Shown: positions 38,972-53,066, counted from the first letter of the stretch. The stretch: 64,000 nt of DNA from Theocolax elegans (GCA_026168455.1 CM047431.1:56412539-56476538); one strand, 5' to 3'. Numbers and translations are program-made. The notes: generated from the letters alone by a model not told the origin.

Positions 38972-41900
38972 GTAATTTCTATTCTAGTACACGCATTAAC
39001 AAGGTTAATCTACAATTTTAAATGAATGTTTTCTCAAGATTAGACCGATTACTCGGCTAAAGAAACATTGCACATTATATTATATAATTAATCGTTTACA
39101 TACTTTTCGCACGTAAATGACAAACTAATTAAAAAAAACTAATCACCTGATGAAACAAGTACATTAACCTGTATAACTTTTTAGAATTTATTTCCAGCCA
39201 AATCACATATTGTGTTTGAAGTTGCGCAATCATTCTCTTTCTTCGTTTCAATTTTATTTCTGAGCTTTCTTCGTTTTTGTATATAGCGTTAAGATTTAAG
39301 TTGACTCAAGCGAGTCTCGTTGTACTTAATGTGAATTCGCGTCAAAGCCTTGAAATGTTACAATTGTTGTTTTAAATAAATTTATTTGGATTTGTTCAAA
39401 ATTACTAATTAATTTATTCTTCAATAATTGTTTTTGAAAAACATGTAAAAGTTTCAAGAAAAACTGATAAAACCAAGATTTTTTTACTTTTTTTATTTTT
39501 TCAAATAATTAGTCGTTAGCGTATATATTTTTCTTAAGATAATTCTACCGATTAGAATAAAAATTAAGATATTTTTGAATTTTTGTATACCGTTTCACAA
39601 ATTACTTAAAAATCCTTACTTAAATTTTTGAAAAACTGGATGGCTTAGAAGTAGATTATTAATATTTAATTTTCTATTAATTAACATGAACTTTTATGAC
39701 AGTTTGTATTTATTTGTGTATCACTGAGTAGTAAACACAATTTCTATAATAATAAATAAATTTACGACGAAAAATAATTGCCTTTTAAAAGTATCAAATC
39801 TATCTTATAATAAAAATTCATGGAAAATATTAAACATATACAACCTTGAATGTCCTATAAATATACTCTATGAAAATGAAGTTTTACGCGGGAATTGAAT
39901 TTTTGGCTTCGAATTTTTAGTAATTTACTTTCCAATGGTTAATACGAAAACTATGTAGAAAGTACCTCAACGTATAGTAACTATTTTCATACAATTTCGA
40001 GAATACTCGAGCTCCTCTCGAAAAGTTAAAATAATTTAATAAAAATAACACGCATATATACATGGATTCCCGTAAAACGTTTACGCAAACTTGAAAACGA
40101 TAAGAAATTAACCTTTAAGAATTAAGAATTAAGAAGAAGGGGAAAAAGAAAAGAAGAGGCGCGATAAATAAAATTACAAAGAAGAAGACGAAGAAGATTA
40201 AGACTACGCGACTTAATCGAAAAAGTTTTTCGCAATTGCATCCGAGGGAAGGTAGCGCGCGAAATGCAACATTAGTTGAAATAGGGTAGCTATCCGATTC
40301 TCGCTTCTTCTTCGTGAGCTTTATCGAACCTCCGAATATTCTACTTCTTCCTTTTTTTCTCTCTCTCTCTCTTGGATTTTCTGGGATATCAAGAAAATTT
40401 GCGAGTTCCCTATCTCGGGACGTTATCACTTTAGATTAGCTCGTTATTCATGTGGGAGAATCAAGAATGAACTATATTTTTCGAGCGTTATTACATTTTT
40501 TTAAAATTTACCTTTAATTTTTTTTTTTTTCCTTTTTTTTATGAATTATCGGTGTATAATTATTGTTTTTTTTAACATTCTATCGTTAATTAATTCACCA
40601 AGTATTTTTTAAACGGCATTGTATTAAAATTGTATATCTAAATAGGTTGATGTAGCGTAATTTATTGTAACGAGGACTTTCTGCGAACATGCAAATACGC
40701 AATAATAATAAAATATGCTACACGAATTATGCAAATACTTTAATTTATATTAAAATACTTCTAAGAAATTATTTTCATTTATTTTCAAATTGCGCTAAAT
40801 ATTAAATTATTTTACATCCCGAGGCATTTTCAATTTGTAATACATGTAAATATTTACAAATGGCAAGTTATTAAAAAAGTACTTAAAAATATTAAAAGTT
40901 TATTTGTGTTACATTGAAGTAAGTCATAAAACGAAGAAGATTGAATAATATACAGTTTACGTAAAAGAGTGTTGGAATTGGTGCAAAATAAAACGAAATT
41001 TAAATTGAATGAATTAATATATAATATATACAATTTTCAGCACTGATTTCCCAAGTAAAAAAAAAACATTTTCTTATTAACTTCTGAAATCCGATTTATG
41101 GAAAAATCATTCCATATTGTAAACGTAACGTAGATCAATAGAATTTGAAAAAAGAACGTGGAGTTAAAATTTTTATTCCCTTAAGCAAGTTGCATATAAG
41201 CAACGGTAATTGACCAGCCGACTTTGGGTATAGTTAAATCGGAAAAGTTAAGATATCGACGAAATGGAAGGACAGGGAGAGAGGGAAGAGACGGAAAGAG
41301 ACGAAGAAAATCGAATCGTCGGCAAATAATAAAATACAAAGTTAATGGAAAAAAGTTTGCGGATAAGGTGGATACAAAATTTTGTAGTAGGGGGGGGGGC
41401 GAATACAAAAGAGAATAACGAAAGAAGGTATGAATCTGTAGAATTTGTATATAGACAAGATGAAATAATTGTAAACGAATTAAAAAGAGCTTTCGTGAAT
41501 GACGAAAGAAGTTCTGGTCGATTCATCTGTACGTGATGGTTATCTTTTTTCTCTTCATTAAAAGTCGAGAAAATTTTTATTAAAAAAAGTAGACAGATTT
41601 TTTTTTTAATAATTGTGAAAACTCGGGTCGAACGAGAGTTATTTACTTAGAAAGCAAATCCGCACCGGCAATGCGTGAACTACGTATTACAAGCACGTAG
41701 AAATCACACGTAAAAAAAAGAAAGAGGGATAAATTCCTCGAGTCATTCAAATTTCTCTCGTTTCGGAAAAGAAGTCCCTTCTGTGCGTTATCACCCTCAA
41801 CGATTTTACGAAGGAAGCTCAGATATATTACCCTTGCTACTGGTTCACCATTGTTTTTCTCTCCGATCGTGCGGCACTTTAAAGAATGAAACGTTAAATC

Positions 41901-42354
41901 AAGGTGCACACGCGCGTCGCCCCTATATACGAAAAGTCGGTGGAGCGCGACTTGCGCAATTGACGGTTTATTTATACTACCGAGGCGGTTTTCCTATATA
42001 TATATACATATATACGTATACGATGTCTCCGGATTACGGGTTTTTCCAGGAAAATCATTTGTTTCCGTTGCTCAAGAGGAGTAACGGTGTTGCCTTTTTA
42101 TTTTCGGGGATACGCATCGTTGATACTTTTTTTTTTACTTTTTTTTTTTGTCGAGAGTTAGAGAGGTGCCAGAAATCTATCGAGATATTGTGTATTTTAG
42201 TTATTTGTATTTATCAATACTTCGGTCCGTAAAGATTACCGATTTACTTAATATTAAAATAAATAATAGTTATAAAAAATATTTAGTAGAAATTTAAAAT
42301 TGAGGGGATGTCGAATTGGTTGTTACCAAAATTACGAGAAGATATTTGAAAAAA

Positions 42355-42560
42355 TTACGAGAACAGAGTATACTTTGCTAGAATATAATCTACAATTCTG
42401 CAAAGTTTCATGAGTTTGAAGAGAAATTGACCCGCCATATCTAATAATTATTTAAATTATCTCTATAGATATGTACTACTGCACCAATCATCTTGAAACT
42501 TTATAGAATAGTGCATTACGTCGGAACAAAGAGAGCAAAGTTCTTGTAGTTTCCTGTAAT
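42355..42560. repeat. Degenerate palindromic element
   Basis: The left arm segment ATTCTGCAAAGTTTCATGA (about 42394-42412) matches the reverse complement of the segment near 42495-42516 (ATTCTATAAAGTTTCAAGA) with few mismatches. The outer AGAAC/CTTTG motifs and the central AT palindrome around 42440-42473 follow the same mirror. It is probably an old foldback MITE. Confidence 0.35.
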
Positions 42561-43280
42561 ATGAAATATTAAATTTTGTTAAAATAATATTTCGTAATCG
42601 GTAAATGACTCGGATACTGGTAACATCATGAGTTTAACATTCCCTTGAGCGTATCCTCTTATGAAATTTATTTGTAATAGAGAATTCGATGGTCTCGATT
42701 ATTTTCGTGAAAAGTGGCTTGTTATGAATCAATGAAACACAAATTAAATGCATAAGATTTTTCGGTTAATTATTCAGGTAATTATGCATTAATAAGTAAT
42801 TTTATTTAATTTATTATAAATTTATAACCAAAAAATTTAATATCTGATTAATATGTCAAGAAGATAATATCCATTCAAGAGATATTTCAATGGTTTTATG
42901 CAATAAAATGAAAATTTCAAGACAATTTGTACTTATTCAACTTAATTTCAAACGTATGTCAAAAATATTTTAATTACCTGATTTTTATACAATTTTAATC
43001 ATTGTTATAACTACCCGTTTAATGATTTTTTACTATACTAATTTTTCCGTCTTGAACGATGTTATTTTTCTTAAAGTTTCCAAAGTACAGGATCAGAAAA
43101 TACTCAATAGATTTTTTGTAAGACTTACTTCTAGAGCATTGCAGTTTGAAAAAAGGGGGAAAAAAAAGTAATCCAAAAATTTACGAACGTAAAATTTTTT
43201 GCAGATTACCAGTAAGGGATAAGGGAAGGAAAAATGGCGAGTGGCCTTTTTATTTTTCTTCGGGTGGTATAGAAAAGTAG

Positions 43281-43475
43281 GAAGGAGCATCGGAGTTAGA
43301 TCTATCCAGGGATGATCTCAGGCTTTGTCGTTGCGACGTCAAAGTGAAATCCACCGAAAATAGCTCGGCTGTTTCTGACAGCGACGTGATTCCCTTGGAA
43401 ATACAAGATATCGATAACGGAACTCGTTGGATTATTTACGATGAAAATCCGGAATTATTTTCATGTATTTCTTAA
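43281..43475 (+). other. Candidate terminal exon or spurious open frame
   Basis: After a possible acceptor ending at 43280 (tatagaaaagtag|GAAGG), 64 codons run to TAA. They read EGASELDLSRDDLRLCRCDV and continue through IPLEIQDIDNGTRWIIYDEN to LFSCIS. The composition is mixed and acidic, unlike the Phe/Ile/Tyr-rich chance frames around it. There is no initiator Met, so upstream exons would be needed, and none was identified. The opposite strand is also open over the same stretch and would end PSYFSIPPEEK. No family is recognised. It could be a nested-gene exon, a decayed coding fragment or chance. Confidence 0.22.
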
Positions 43476-43494
43476 TATTCTTCCCTTTTTTATT

Positions 43495-43515
43495 TCTCTC
43501 TCTCTCTCTCTCTCT
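43495..43515. repeat. (CT)n microsatellite
   Basis: About ten CT units inside a longer pyrimidine run. Confidence 0.85.
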
Positions 43516-44287
43516 TTCTCTTTTTTCATTCGTACGCGTACATCGTAGCTCTTCGCGGTCGAGAATACTCGGATAAAAAGTGACGTTTACAATTACTAAA
43601 AAAGCAGATTACATTGTATAATAGCAATGCAAATATCTCCTGATTTTGGTGTATCGCTCGAATATATAATTTTACTGCACTTGTTATATATCTATAAGCG
43701 TATATATTATTTTTTCCTTTCCGAACGGCACATCGAAATCCAAGTTATGTAATACGCACATATTTATTTACGAGTGAACTCGGGCTCATTAGATACCCTG
43801 TATAGGAAGCAATAAATTTCTCGATTTTCCATTGAGCCCGAGGCAATAAAACAGAACTACACACGTAGCGCACGGTTGATTATTTCTTACGAGCAAACAC
43901 GCAATGATTAATACAACAAATAACCACCATGCCTTTAAAATTCGTATATTTTCGAAAGTTATCACATAGTTACCTTTTTATTTTTATCTATACGATCTAT
44001 AAAACGTGTTTTTACATTAGAAATTTAACATTTTCACGTTTACGCTTCAAGTCGGTTATCGAAGGAGTTTAGAGTAAAGACACTTATGTACCTATCATAT
44101 ATTTCACGTATTAAAGATACTATTAGTATATTGTTAGGAAGGCTAAATTCACTTGAGCTTAAAAAAGTAAAATATTAAATAATAAAAAAGAGGGCCAATG
44201 GTCGTCGAGGCATCGGTATGCGACTCATCCATTGAGAAGTTTATAACCGCATTCCTCGTTTCCTGAAATATGACGCCAAATAGCATT

Positions 44288-44323
44288 CACGGCGAGCCGT
44301 GGATTTCTCATGCCGATGAGAAA
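44288..44323. repeat. Two adjacent short hairpins
   Basis: CACGGCGAGCCGTG (44288-44301) and TTTCTCATGCCGATGAGAAA (44304-44323) are both perfect inverted repeats separated by two bases. They would give a 5-bp stem with a CGAG loop and an 8-bp stem with a GCCG loop. Either strand could fold this way. Confidence 0.5.
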
Positions 44324-47300
44324 CGATATATGTACCACCTTACACCCTCGAGGTGCCTTGGAACAATCTTTTCTATGCGTCTTTCTACTTATCGGTAAGA
44401 GTCAGTTCCGCTTTCCGCTTAACGATTATTTTACTTTCGATGAAGAGGAAGAGGAACCTAATAACAATATACAAAGAAAAATCGTTACTTTATTTTTCGT
44501 ATATAAGAATATAGTCACGCTCAAAATATCGTATATTTATCGATATTTTACGTTTAAGCTTTACTCTAAGTTTGACAGTCTGAAATATAATATAATATAA
44601 TATACATATTAGACGTTTGAATTAAGTAAAATTTAATTATGGTTCGAACGTATAATCAATATGTAATATTAAATAATTATTTGTAAATTATTTACATCAC
44701 TTTTTACTTGTAGTTAAAAACATTAAATTTTATACGAAATAAATAAATATATGGTCTCGATTGGTCTATTCAATTTTGGCGAGGTGTAAGATTTAATTCG
44801 CCCAACGACGATGCGAGACATTACTCAATAATTTGAGCTATACTCGATCATCAATTGTACAGTACGTTGCAACAATTTTAAAGGAAATAATTGTACATTA
44901 CATTTAAGAAAAGTAATGCTAATAATAGATTTCAATAAGTGCTATACAAGATTTTGTGAATGCTGTGTCAGAAAATGCGAAATGCTAAAGAAAATATACT
45001 AAGATTAAAAAATTTCGATTGATCGTTGACGAAAATTCCTTTTATTTGTTTTTTTTTCATTGCGTACACAGAGAAAAATATTGTATTGTAAACTTATCAC
45101 TGATATCTTTAGTAATAACACAGATTAACAATATCTAAAAAGCACTATATAGTTAATGAAGAATATTAAATAGATATTTTAGTAACAATTACAAATTTTT
45201 TTTATATTTTTTTAGTAATTTTTTTTATTTCAACAATTTGTCATATCACTAACGATGATATGGTAATTTTAAATTATATACGGTGTTATCCGTGTACGAT
45301 TTTCGCTATATCAATATTGCCAGCTTTTAAAGGTGCTTAAACGTAAAATTTCATCGTGTTTTACAAATTTTGGAAGCGGTACTGTATGTTAATAATGTGT
45401 TTTTAATGTCAATTCGCGTTTGACACTATATTTAAATAACGCTTGCGAGATACTTGTAAAATAATTGAGTTGAAACGTTACATGATTTACCTAGTTCCGG
45501 GTGCACTCAAATATTTCCACATATTTCAATCCTCACCGTTAAGTATTTTCTAAGCTTTTATTCTCTCGGCAGGTTCATCCTATCGTATATACTTTAACTG
45601 TAACTTTGTATTCTTACTTGGCATTTTTATTGCTTTGTAAACAACGCAGTTAAAAAGTTTGAAAACTTTATATACACAAGCATTTTTGCAAATGCGCGTT
45701 CCCCAGATTAGAAAAGAAACTTACTTTTTTACCTATTGAATTTTAAATTTCGGTTATCTCGAGTGCCATAAATATTTTACGCGTTCGTGGATTTATTCCA
45801 GATATCTTTTTTTTTTCTTCGCTAGCGCAACGCCGTCTCGTCTTTCCTATTTTTCTTTCAAGTGGATGTCCGAATTTTTAAATAAGATGGAATACGCGAT
45901 CGGTAAAATATACCATCGTATTCTTTCGATTCCCACGAAGATGCGGTAATACGCGTCCGAGTTGATCGATGATCACACTCTTTACACTCTCGACGAGTTC
46001 AACTAATTAGCATAGAGGCTCGCGTACGCGCGATATCGAGTCACCGACATTCGATAAAATACCAAAGGTAAGTATTTAAATACAAAGGTTCGTGGAAAGC
46101 GATGGAAAGGAAGACAAAAAAAAATCGGTAGGAATCGCAGGAACGGCAAGTTTATCACCTCTACCAACTTTTCGACGGTTTTACGGTAGGTTTTAAATCG
46201 GGATACCCTGAAATGTTTACGCACTCGTGTTTTACTTTCTCTCGTGAATTATTTTACTCCTCGACGCACTTTTTTCCGTTTCACTCGAGCGCCAAAACTA
46301 ATTTTGGTTAATGGAGTTCGATAAGTGTGTTTATTCCGTCTTGTAAATATTAATATATATGCGCGTGATGTGTGCGTTCGCATATATGTATATACGTGTA
46401 CAAACACAAGCATTTCTATATGGAAATTAAATTGAAATGAAAGTTATTTGCTTGGCAAAGTTGTAATAATTTGAGGTTTAAAAAAGTTTAAACTCGAGAA
46501 ACTCGTAAGGGAATTCGAAAAGAGTTTGCCTTATGCAAATTCAACTTTTGTACAGTCGCAGTGTGTTCTACTTTTTAAATTTCCATTTGGAAAATTGTGA
46601 TTTTTAAAAAAGACGCTTGTCTTTTCTTGTATATATCGGCCTTCATTCGAGACGAATAACCCCACTTGACGTTTACTATGTATATGTGTGTTTTTTGTTT
46701 CAGTTTTTTCTTTTCTATACTTTTAATCTAATTTTTTGTATTGTTGTTAATTGCATTTCCATTTCGTTTTATCGAACGAAAGTAACATATTTTTTCATTT
46801 TGTTTAAAAATAAAAGGTGTATGTGTGTGTGTGTATAAATATACACCGAGAGTCGAGTTTTAAATAAATGTCAGATGCCGTCAAGTTATAAAAAGATGCG
46901 ACTTTAACGGGAAAATTGGATTTTTCTTCGGTATATACGTTGACACCAACGTTTAATCGACGTGAGATTGATGTGGAAATGAACTAGGAAAATATCGATA
47001 TCACCCCGACGTCTATACTTTGAGTATTAAAAGAGTTTCATCGATAGAAAAGTGGTATAGTCAAACTGTTAAAAATCTGACGCGGGTAAGTAAATGATAC
47101 GTTAACTTTACAAGAAATAAAAATTCTCTCGCGTTTCATCAACGCGATATTTCCTCTTGATAACAGCGAACAATTACAGGAAAATATATTCTATTACCGA
47201 TTATATTGATAGTATTAATTTTATTTTCAATTACATAGAAGCGAAGAAGGATTTAATTAAATATATTATTTAATCAAATTTTAATATTCAATATGTCGTT

Positions 47301-48141
47301 GTATAATTGAGTTAAATTCAAAATATAACCTGTGAAGATCGTATAGCAGATTGAAGATTGAAGATATTATTTGGATTGTCCTTTATTCTAGCTATCATTC
47401 AACAAAATTGACAATTTGTAGCGAATCGCGGGACTTAAATAACTTCTTCAGTAGCTAAATATTCGCCCTATTTTTAAGCTCTCACCGGGAAATGTGATTT
47501 CGAAACCAAATATAACATCGTCACCTTTACACATAACCGCGTACAGTTATAATAATTAATAAAATTAATAAAATCTTCTATCGACTCGATATCGAGAATA
47601 ATTTTGATGTTAACGATATTTACATATAAACGAATAACTTCTACAAATTCGAATTCCCTCTAAAAAGTAATAGTAACGTAAATAATAATCAATAAAGAGT
47701 GAATATAATCTCGAACGAGTTAACAAATTCGCAAACAAAATATATTACGGTAGATTATCGTACGCCCACTGGGAATTCCGGTGTTATATATAAAAATCAC
47801 AATTTTAACCTTAATACTCGTCGGGCGCGCGCATCAGGAAAATTAACATAGTTATTAATAACATTATCTCACCGTCAAAAAGGTAACCTATTTACGCCAG
47901 GATACCGGCAAACAGTTTTATCTTACGCACATTTCGCACTCAATATATACATACATACATATATATACCAGACTCCATTAGAATATAATTAATTGTCGGT
48001 GATAAATTTAATGGTCTCTCGGATCCATAATAGGAGTACAACCCCCCTCCCCCCACCCCTTTCATTTCCCTCTTTTCACCTCTTCTCGTTAGAAAAAACA
48101 AATTTTACTCGTCACCTCATCGCTCTGTGGAAATAAAGACA

Positions 48142-48145
<4 letters not shown>

Positions 48146-48210
<65 letters not shown>
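48146..48210. repeat. (GA)n microsatellite, about 65 nt
   Basis: Uninterrupted GA repeat. Complementary CT tracts lie at 48446-48473 and 48533-48549, so a single transcript could form a long GA:CU hairpin. Confidence 0.95.
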
Positions 48211-48215
<5 letters not shown>

Positions 48216-48445
48216 ATGTACGAGAGGTTACACACCCGGGACCGTTTATTAAATCGCATATTTCAAAAAGACCATTTCTCAAGGGGTGAAAGAGGAGGAA
48301 GAGGAGAAGGAGGAAATAGGGTGAAAAGGGAAGTTGGGAGGGTATTAAGTATTACGTTTTTCCGACTAATTACCGGTCGACGAAAAAAAATTTGCCAGTA
48401 AGTCACGTCAACTCGGGCGAAAGCGATTTTAATTAGATACACCGA

Positions 48446-48473
48446 TCTCTCTCTCTCTCTCTCTCTCTCTCTC
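48446..48473. repeat. (TC)n microsatellite
   Basis: Fourteen TC units, opposite in sense to the GA tract about 240 bp upstream. Confidence 0.95.
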
Positions 48474-48950
48474 GCGGTTTCTGTGTGCGTGTTTCGTAAA
48501 AGAGATATTAAAAAAAAGAAAAAAAAGAGAGTTCTCTCTCTCTCTCTCTTTCTATAAATATATATATATACATACAAGAGAGGAGGAGCAATGATATAAA
48601 AGTGGAGAGGATACGGACGGTGCGTTAATTAGAATGCCGAACGGAAGGTGCACGAAAATTTTGTGGGTTTCTCGTTTAATTTCGTTGGTAGAGTTAAGGG
48701 GTGCAACGGGTACACTATTTATTGTATCTCAGAGGTATATATACGTTTATGGGTAACGCGGTATGTTTTAATTTATTATTTCGAGCATATTTCGTTGTGG
48801 TTGTATATTATATATTCATATATATTTATTATATTATTCGTCACTGTGTAGACGCGTTAAAATGGATATATACATATAACAAAACGTGGATGACGATATA
48901 CATATACGATTTTAACAAAATTTGTGCTAGGTGATATATATATACCGATC

Positions 48951-48978
48951 TATATATATATATATATATATATATATA
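48951..48978. repeat. (TA)n microsatellite
   Basis: TA repeat preceded by a shorter TA run at 48934-48944. Confidence 0.9.
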
Positions 48979-51201
48979 ACGACACAGCGTTAAGTATCTT
49001 AGATGATTATTGGTTACGACTGAGGAATTGTAGAATAATCGCTAGTTTATGGGAATAGTTGTAATAGCTATTGAAGAGGGTTGTAAAAATTTAAATTGCT
49101 GTTAAGGTAAGAGCCGAATAATAATTCTCGAATCTTTGTAACTACTTTTACGAGGATGTAAAAGTTTACCGAAAATTTATTTTAATGCTCGAAATATTCC
49201 GGGTAATTGGAGAAAACGTTCGGCTGTCTTTCGTTTTGTTCTTTCGTTTTAATTTTTCTTCTTTTTTTTTTATAACTCGAGGCGATGTAGTAAAATAAAT
49301 TATCAATATTACAAAAATTATACCGTTACTGTTGTATTTACAGTTCAATAAAATCGTCTCGGGTTTCTCGTGAAAAAGTGAATATCGCTTATGTCGGAGG
49401 AAATATTATTTAGTTGTTTTTTAATGTTATTGTTAATGTAGCGTGAGTGTTTTATTTTGAGAAAAAAAATTTTAAGTGATTTTAAATCAACGTGCACAGA
49501 AAATCAATTATTGAATTATTGAATTCAAAGAAACGTGTTATGGAAAGGAATTGAATTAATCTTTTTACTAAAATCTACGAATTTTATTCATTTATTACAA
49601 TTGAATACTTTGAAATACGTATGGCTCTATTAAATTTTCTTTTTCTGCGAGATGTTAAAATTTTTTATTTAATTGATAATTAATTTATTACCCTTTTTTT
49701 ATGTATGTGCAAATTTAAAAAAATTAATTTAATATACCTACATTTATTTTTTATAAATATTTAAATAATAATTTTTAATCGTATTGTCCATTATTTAAGA
49801 TAGGTTTATTTCCATTTGGTCAAAAAGTGGACACAAGCCTCTTTTAAAATTCAGCTGAATACTCGTGTAAAATGAAAAAAAAGAAAAATGGCATAATGTA
49901 GGTAAAACCTACCACTTTGTCCAGGAACATCAAAGATTAAAGGTATTACGCACATCGCCTAATAATCAACCGAAAAATTCGGATGACTTAATCCTTCAAA
50001 AAAGAAATGAACAAAAAAAATATGAAAGTAAGAGAGAAAAGACCAAGCTCTTTACACGAGGTAAACGTATAGTAGCCGCATTTCCATGGTAATGCCCGTT
50101 TTTTATTTTTATTATTTAACGCGAGTCTGTGGGAGTTTTAAATAACCCAAGCGTAACACCAGGGTGGGGCTCGAAGCATTACGGAATTGCAACTCCGCGG
50201 TTAAGGAAGAAGCCGCATTAACACCGCTAAGTACTCAGACGTTCCTTCTTCTTTCTTTCTTTCTTTTTTTTTACTTACTTATACGTATATATATCTATGC
50301 GCACAACCCTCTGTCTCTCCTTCTCTCTTCTCGTTTTCGAGGGCTACTTTTAATATCCTTAAAGCCCGAGGAAAAGGCCATTCGCGAACCACTCGCGTAT
50401 TACGTTTTTTTAGAGCTTTAGCGTTATTCGCTATAAAAAGCAAATGTTTCTTAAATTTTTCAAATGTTTTCTTCCGGGGAGCTTCTTTCCTCCCTCACCC
50501 TTCCTTTATTCTGAGAGTTATACACTTAGAATTATGTCAATGCTGCGCTTTCATTATTTCATTTGTGCGCCTTTGTAACTCCGTCACATCTCCTTTTGGG
50601 GATTGGTTGTGTTTACACGTAATCTTAAAGGCACACTTAATTGTTTCACGTTCTATCTACATTTATATTAACTTACGAGAAGAATTTTCTTGACCTCTGG
50701 GAAATGAATTCGTTTGAAACCGACGAATATGATTACTTGGCCTATATCAATAAATTGGTTTTGCATTAAATTTTTATATAAATTTGGTCGTGTCGAATAG
50801 CTCTAACGGCTTAAAAATTATTTAAATTTGAAAATAATTACAAATTTACGTTAATTTTTTATCAAATGTCTCCACTGGCTTTGTTATCCTATTATTTGAT
50901 ATTTTCATCGAACTATTTTAGCGCACGAAATTACAGTATTAAGGCTCTTGGTTTTTTCTATCTTCTCATGTTTTTATTGACAAGAATAGTTGTTACGAAC
51001 CCGCATTATTTTAATTTTTAGGCCCTTTTCCCCGTTTACGTGAGATTATACTAAATATATAAAACAAAAATGAACAAAAAAGAGCAAAATTAATGAATTA
51101 ATAATGTAAATAATAATTCCGTACGTAATATTACTATTTTAAATTATACGTGTATTTGTACGACTCATAGAAATACTCGACGAGGATTGTTTATAAAAAA
51201 A

Positions 51202-51228
51202 AAAATAAAATAAAATAAAATAAAATAA
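51202..51228. repeat. (AAAAT)n tandem repeat
   Basis: About five copies of a pentanucleotide following an A-run. Confidence 0.85.
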
Positions 51229-51786
51229 CTGACAACCGCAAATCATTCAGTTGTGTCGTTTGTTTTTAATCCACCATCACGTACAAGACGCGCGTGAATT
51301 ATCGGGTGACAGACTCAGCTTTTTCACCTCGCTTCCTGGTTTTCACGGGCGAAGAGTCGCATGCTTCGGTATTTTTTTTTAAGACATCCGTGGGATTTGT
51401 GACTTTCAAAGTAATTGTTTTTTTTCTCTTTCGATTTTACGATTGTTGATCAAGGAAATCGATTTTTAATCCGTTTTAGTGTACATAAGATATGCTCTTT
51501 TGAAATGTCAAAATTGTAAATACAACTAGTTCACACGTTACACTTTGAAAGTGTACAATCATCTATTAAGGTCAAATCGATAGTCACGTGCCGAGCGTTA
51601 AAAAAAACTGCATTACTTAACGAGTTGTTTAAAAATGATCTATATCTACTTGAACGAAGAATCGTGAATCCACTTTGGTATAGTTAAACATCGACCACCA
51701 ACAATCATTTGTATGCGATAAAAGGAAAAAAAAGGAGCATACAGTATCCTCATAACCTCATCGTTATCCTAGTACCATAGATTGCA

Positions 51787-51788
<2 letters not shown>

Positions 51789-51836
<48 letters not shown>
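51789..51836. repeat. (CT)24 microsatellite
   Basis: Uninterrupted CT repeat of 48 nt. On the twin-sense strand it reads (AG)24. Confidence 0.95.
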
Positions 51837-51842
<6 letters not shown>

Positions 51843-52178
51843 CCATTTTCCGAGTCTCAAAAAAAGAAAGAGAAAAAGAAAACCAACAACTAGGAGAAAA
51901 GACCTCGCCCAACCTATAAACCGAGCTTTTTCTCGTTAGACGTTAATTCGCGAACGATCCGTTAAAGAGGTATTTTTTTCACTCTCTTCGCGCGCCTTTG
52001 AAATGAGCCAGTGCATATTATATCCGCGGGAGGCGCGAGCTAAGAACGCGGAAACCAAGTCGGTTAAGAAACGAAAACAAAAAAAGAATGGAAGGCGAGC
52101 GCGCGCGAGTACGGATTATTATAGGCTCGGGTCAAGGGAATAAATACGCACGCGATATGCGGCGAGTGTTCTATAGCA

Positions 52179-52229
52179 TGTGTGTGTGTGTATATATATA
52201 TATATAAAATTATATATATATATATATAC
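52179..52229. repeat. (TG)n(TA)n compound microsatellite
   Basis: TG units pass into TA units, followed after a short AAAAT break by a second TA run. Confidence 0.9.
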
Positions 52230-52840
52230 AGACCGTTCGGTTGTTTATTTTTCTCTTCTATTTTTCATCGCACGTGGCATTTGATATTTGCACGGGTTTT
52301 ACTTTTCTCCTTTTTACTTTCGTGGATGCACCGAGAGTGCATTGGATTTATATTGGCGATAGCGTAGTTATATTAGTATTTCTGTATCTACCGTTTAACA
52401 TTTATTTACTTTTTTTTTTGCTATGGTAAACACTCGTTTTAGGTTACGTTTAATATGCGGCTTATCCGAGTGCGAACGAAGATCGTTCGTATTTGGCACT
52501 CTAAATGCAAACGCATTGTCTCTCAGGCGGCGTTTCTCAACCGAACAACTATATATATTGCAACTAATATCAAACGATATAGTGAATATAATAAACATAA
52601 GTACAAGAACGTCGAGCGCGGGAAATTCGATAATGGAAAATTAAACGAACGATAATTTCTTCGTAAACCTAACCACAAAATTTATTCACGAGCAATCGTA
52701 TTCCGGTCCAACGGATCAGCGATTTTCAAATCAGCCAAATACTGCGGCTATTGGCATTTTGGCGAACGTTCGTATTGGTGCACCGATCGAATATTTTGTT
52801 GGGACTCCTATACACTCGCGCGTAACATATTCGCATACAA

Positions 52841-52891
52841 GTATATATATATATACATACGTATATACACGTACGTATGTATACGTGTATA
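52841..52891. repeat. 51-nt perfect alternating purine-pyrimidine tract
   Basis: Every base from 52841 to 52891 alternates purine and pyrimidine, mixing TA, CA/TG and CG steps (for example TACACGTACGTATGTATACG). It is not a simple microsatellite. Such tracts can adopt left-handed Z-DNA or extrude as cruciforms; the part around ACGTACGT is also near-palindromic. Confidence 0.85.
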
Positions 52892-53020
52892 GGGAAAACA
52901 AGGTTGAAAGTCATTTTCCTATTGATCGAATATGGTAATGAACGACATTCGTGGTTTCCCGAACCAGTAATATTTGATTATTGCTCATTTATGAGATGCC
53001 TCATCTATACTCGGACATTA

Positions 53021-53024
<4 letters not shown>

Positions 53025-53066
<42 letters not shown>
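53025..53066. repeat. (ATT)n microsatellite
   Basis: About fourteen ATT units. It generates poly-Tyr and poly-Asn open frames on the two strands that are not genes. Confidence 0.95.

Noticed and set aside
41783..42232. 149-codon plus-strand frame
   Set aside because: Long Tyr-Ile and Phe runs come from TA and T repeats; no conserved motif and no codon-like composition.
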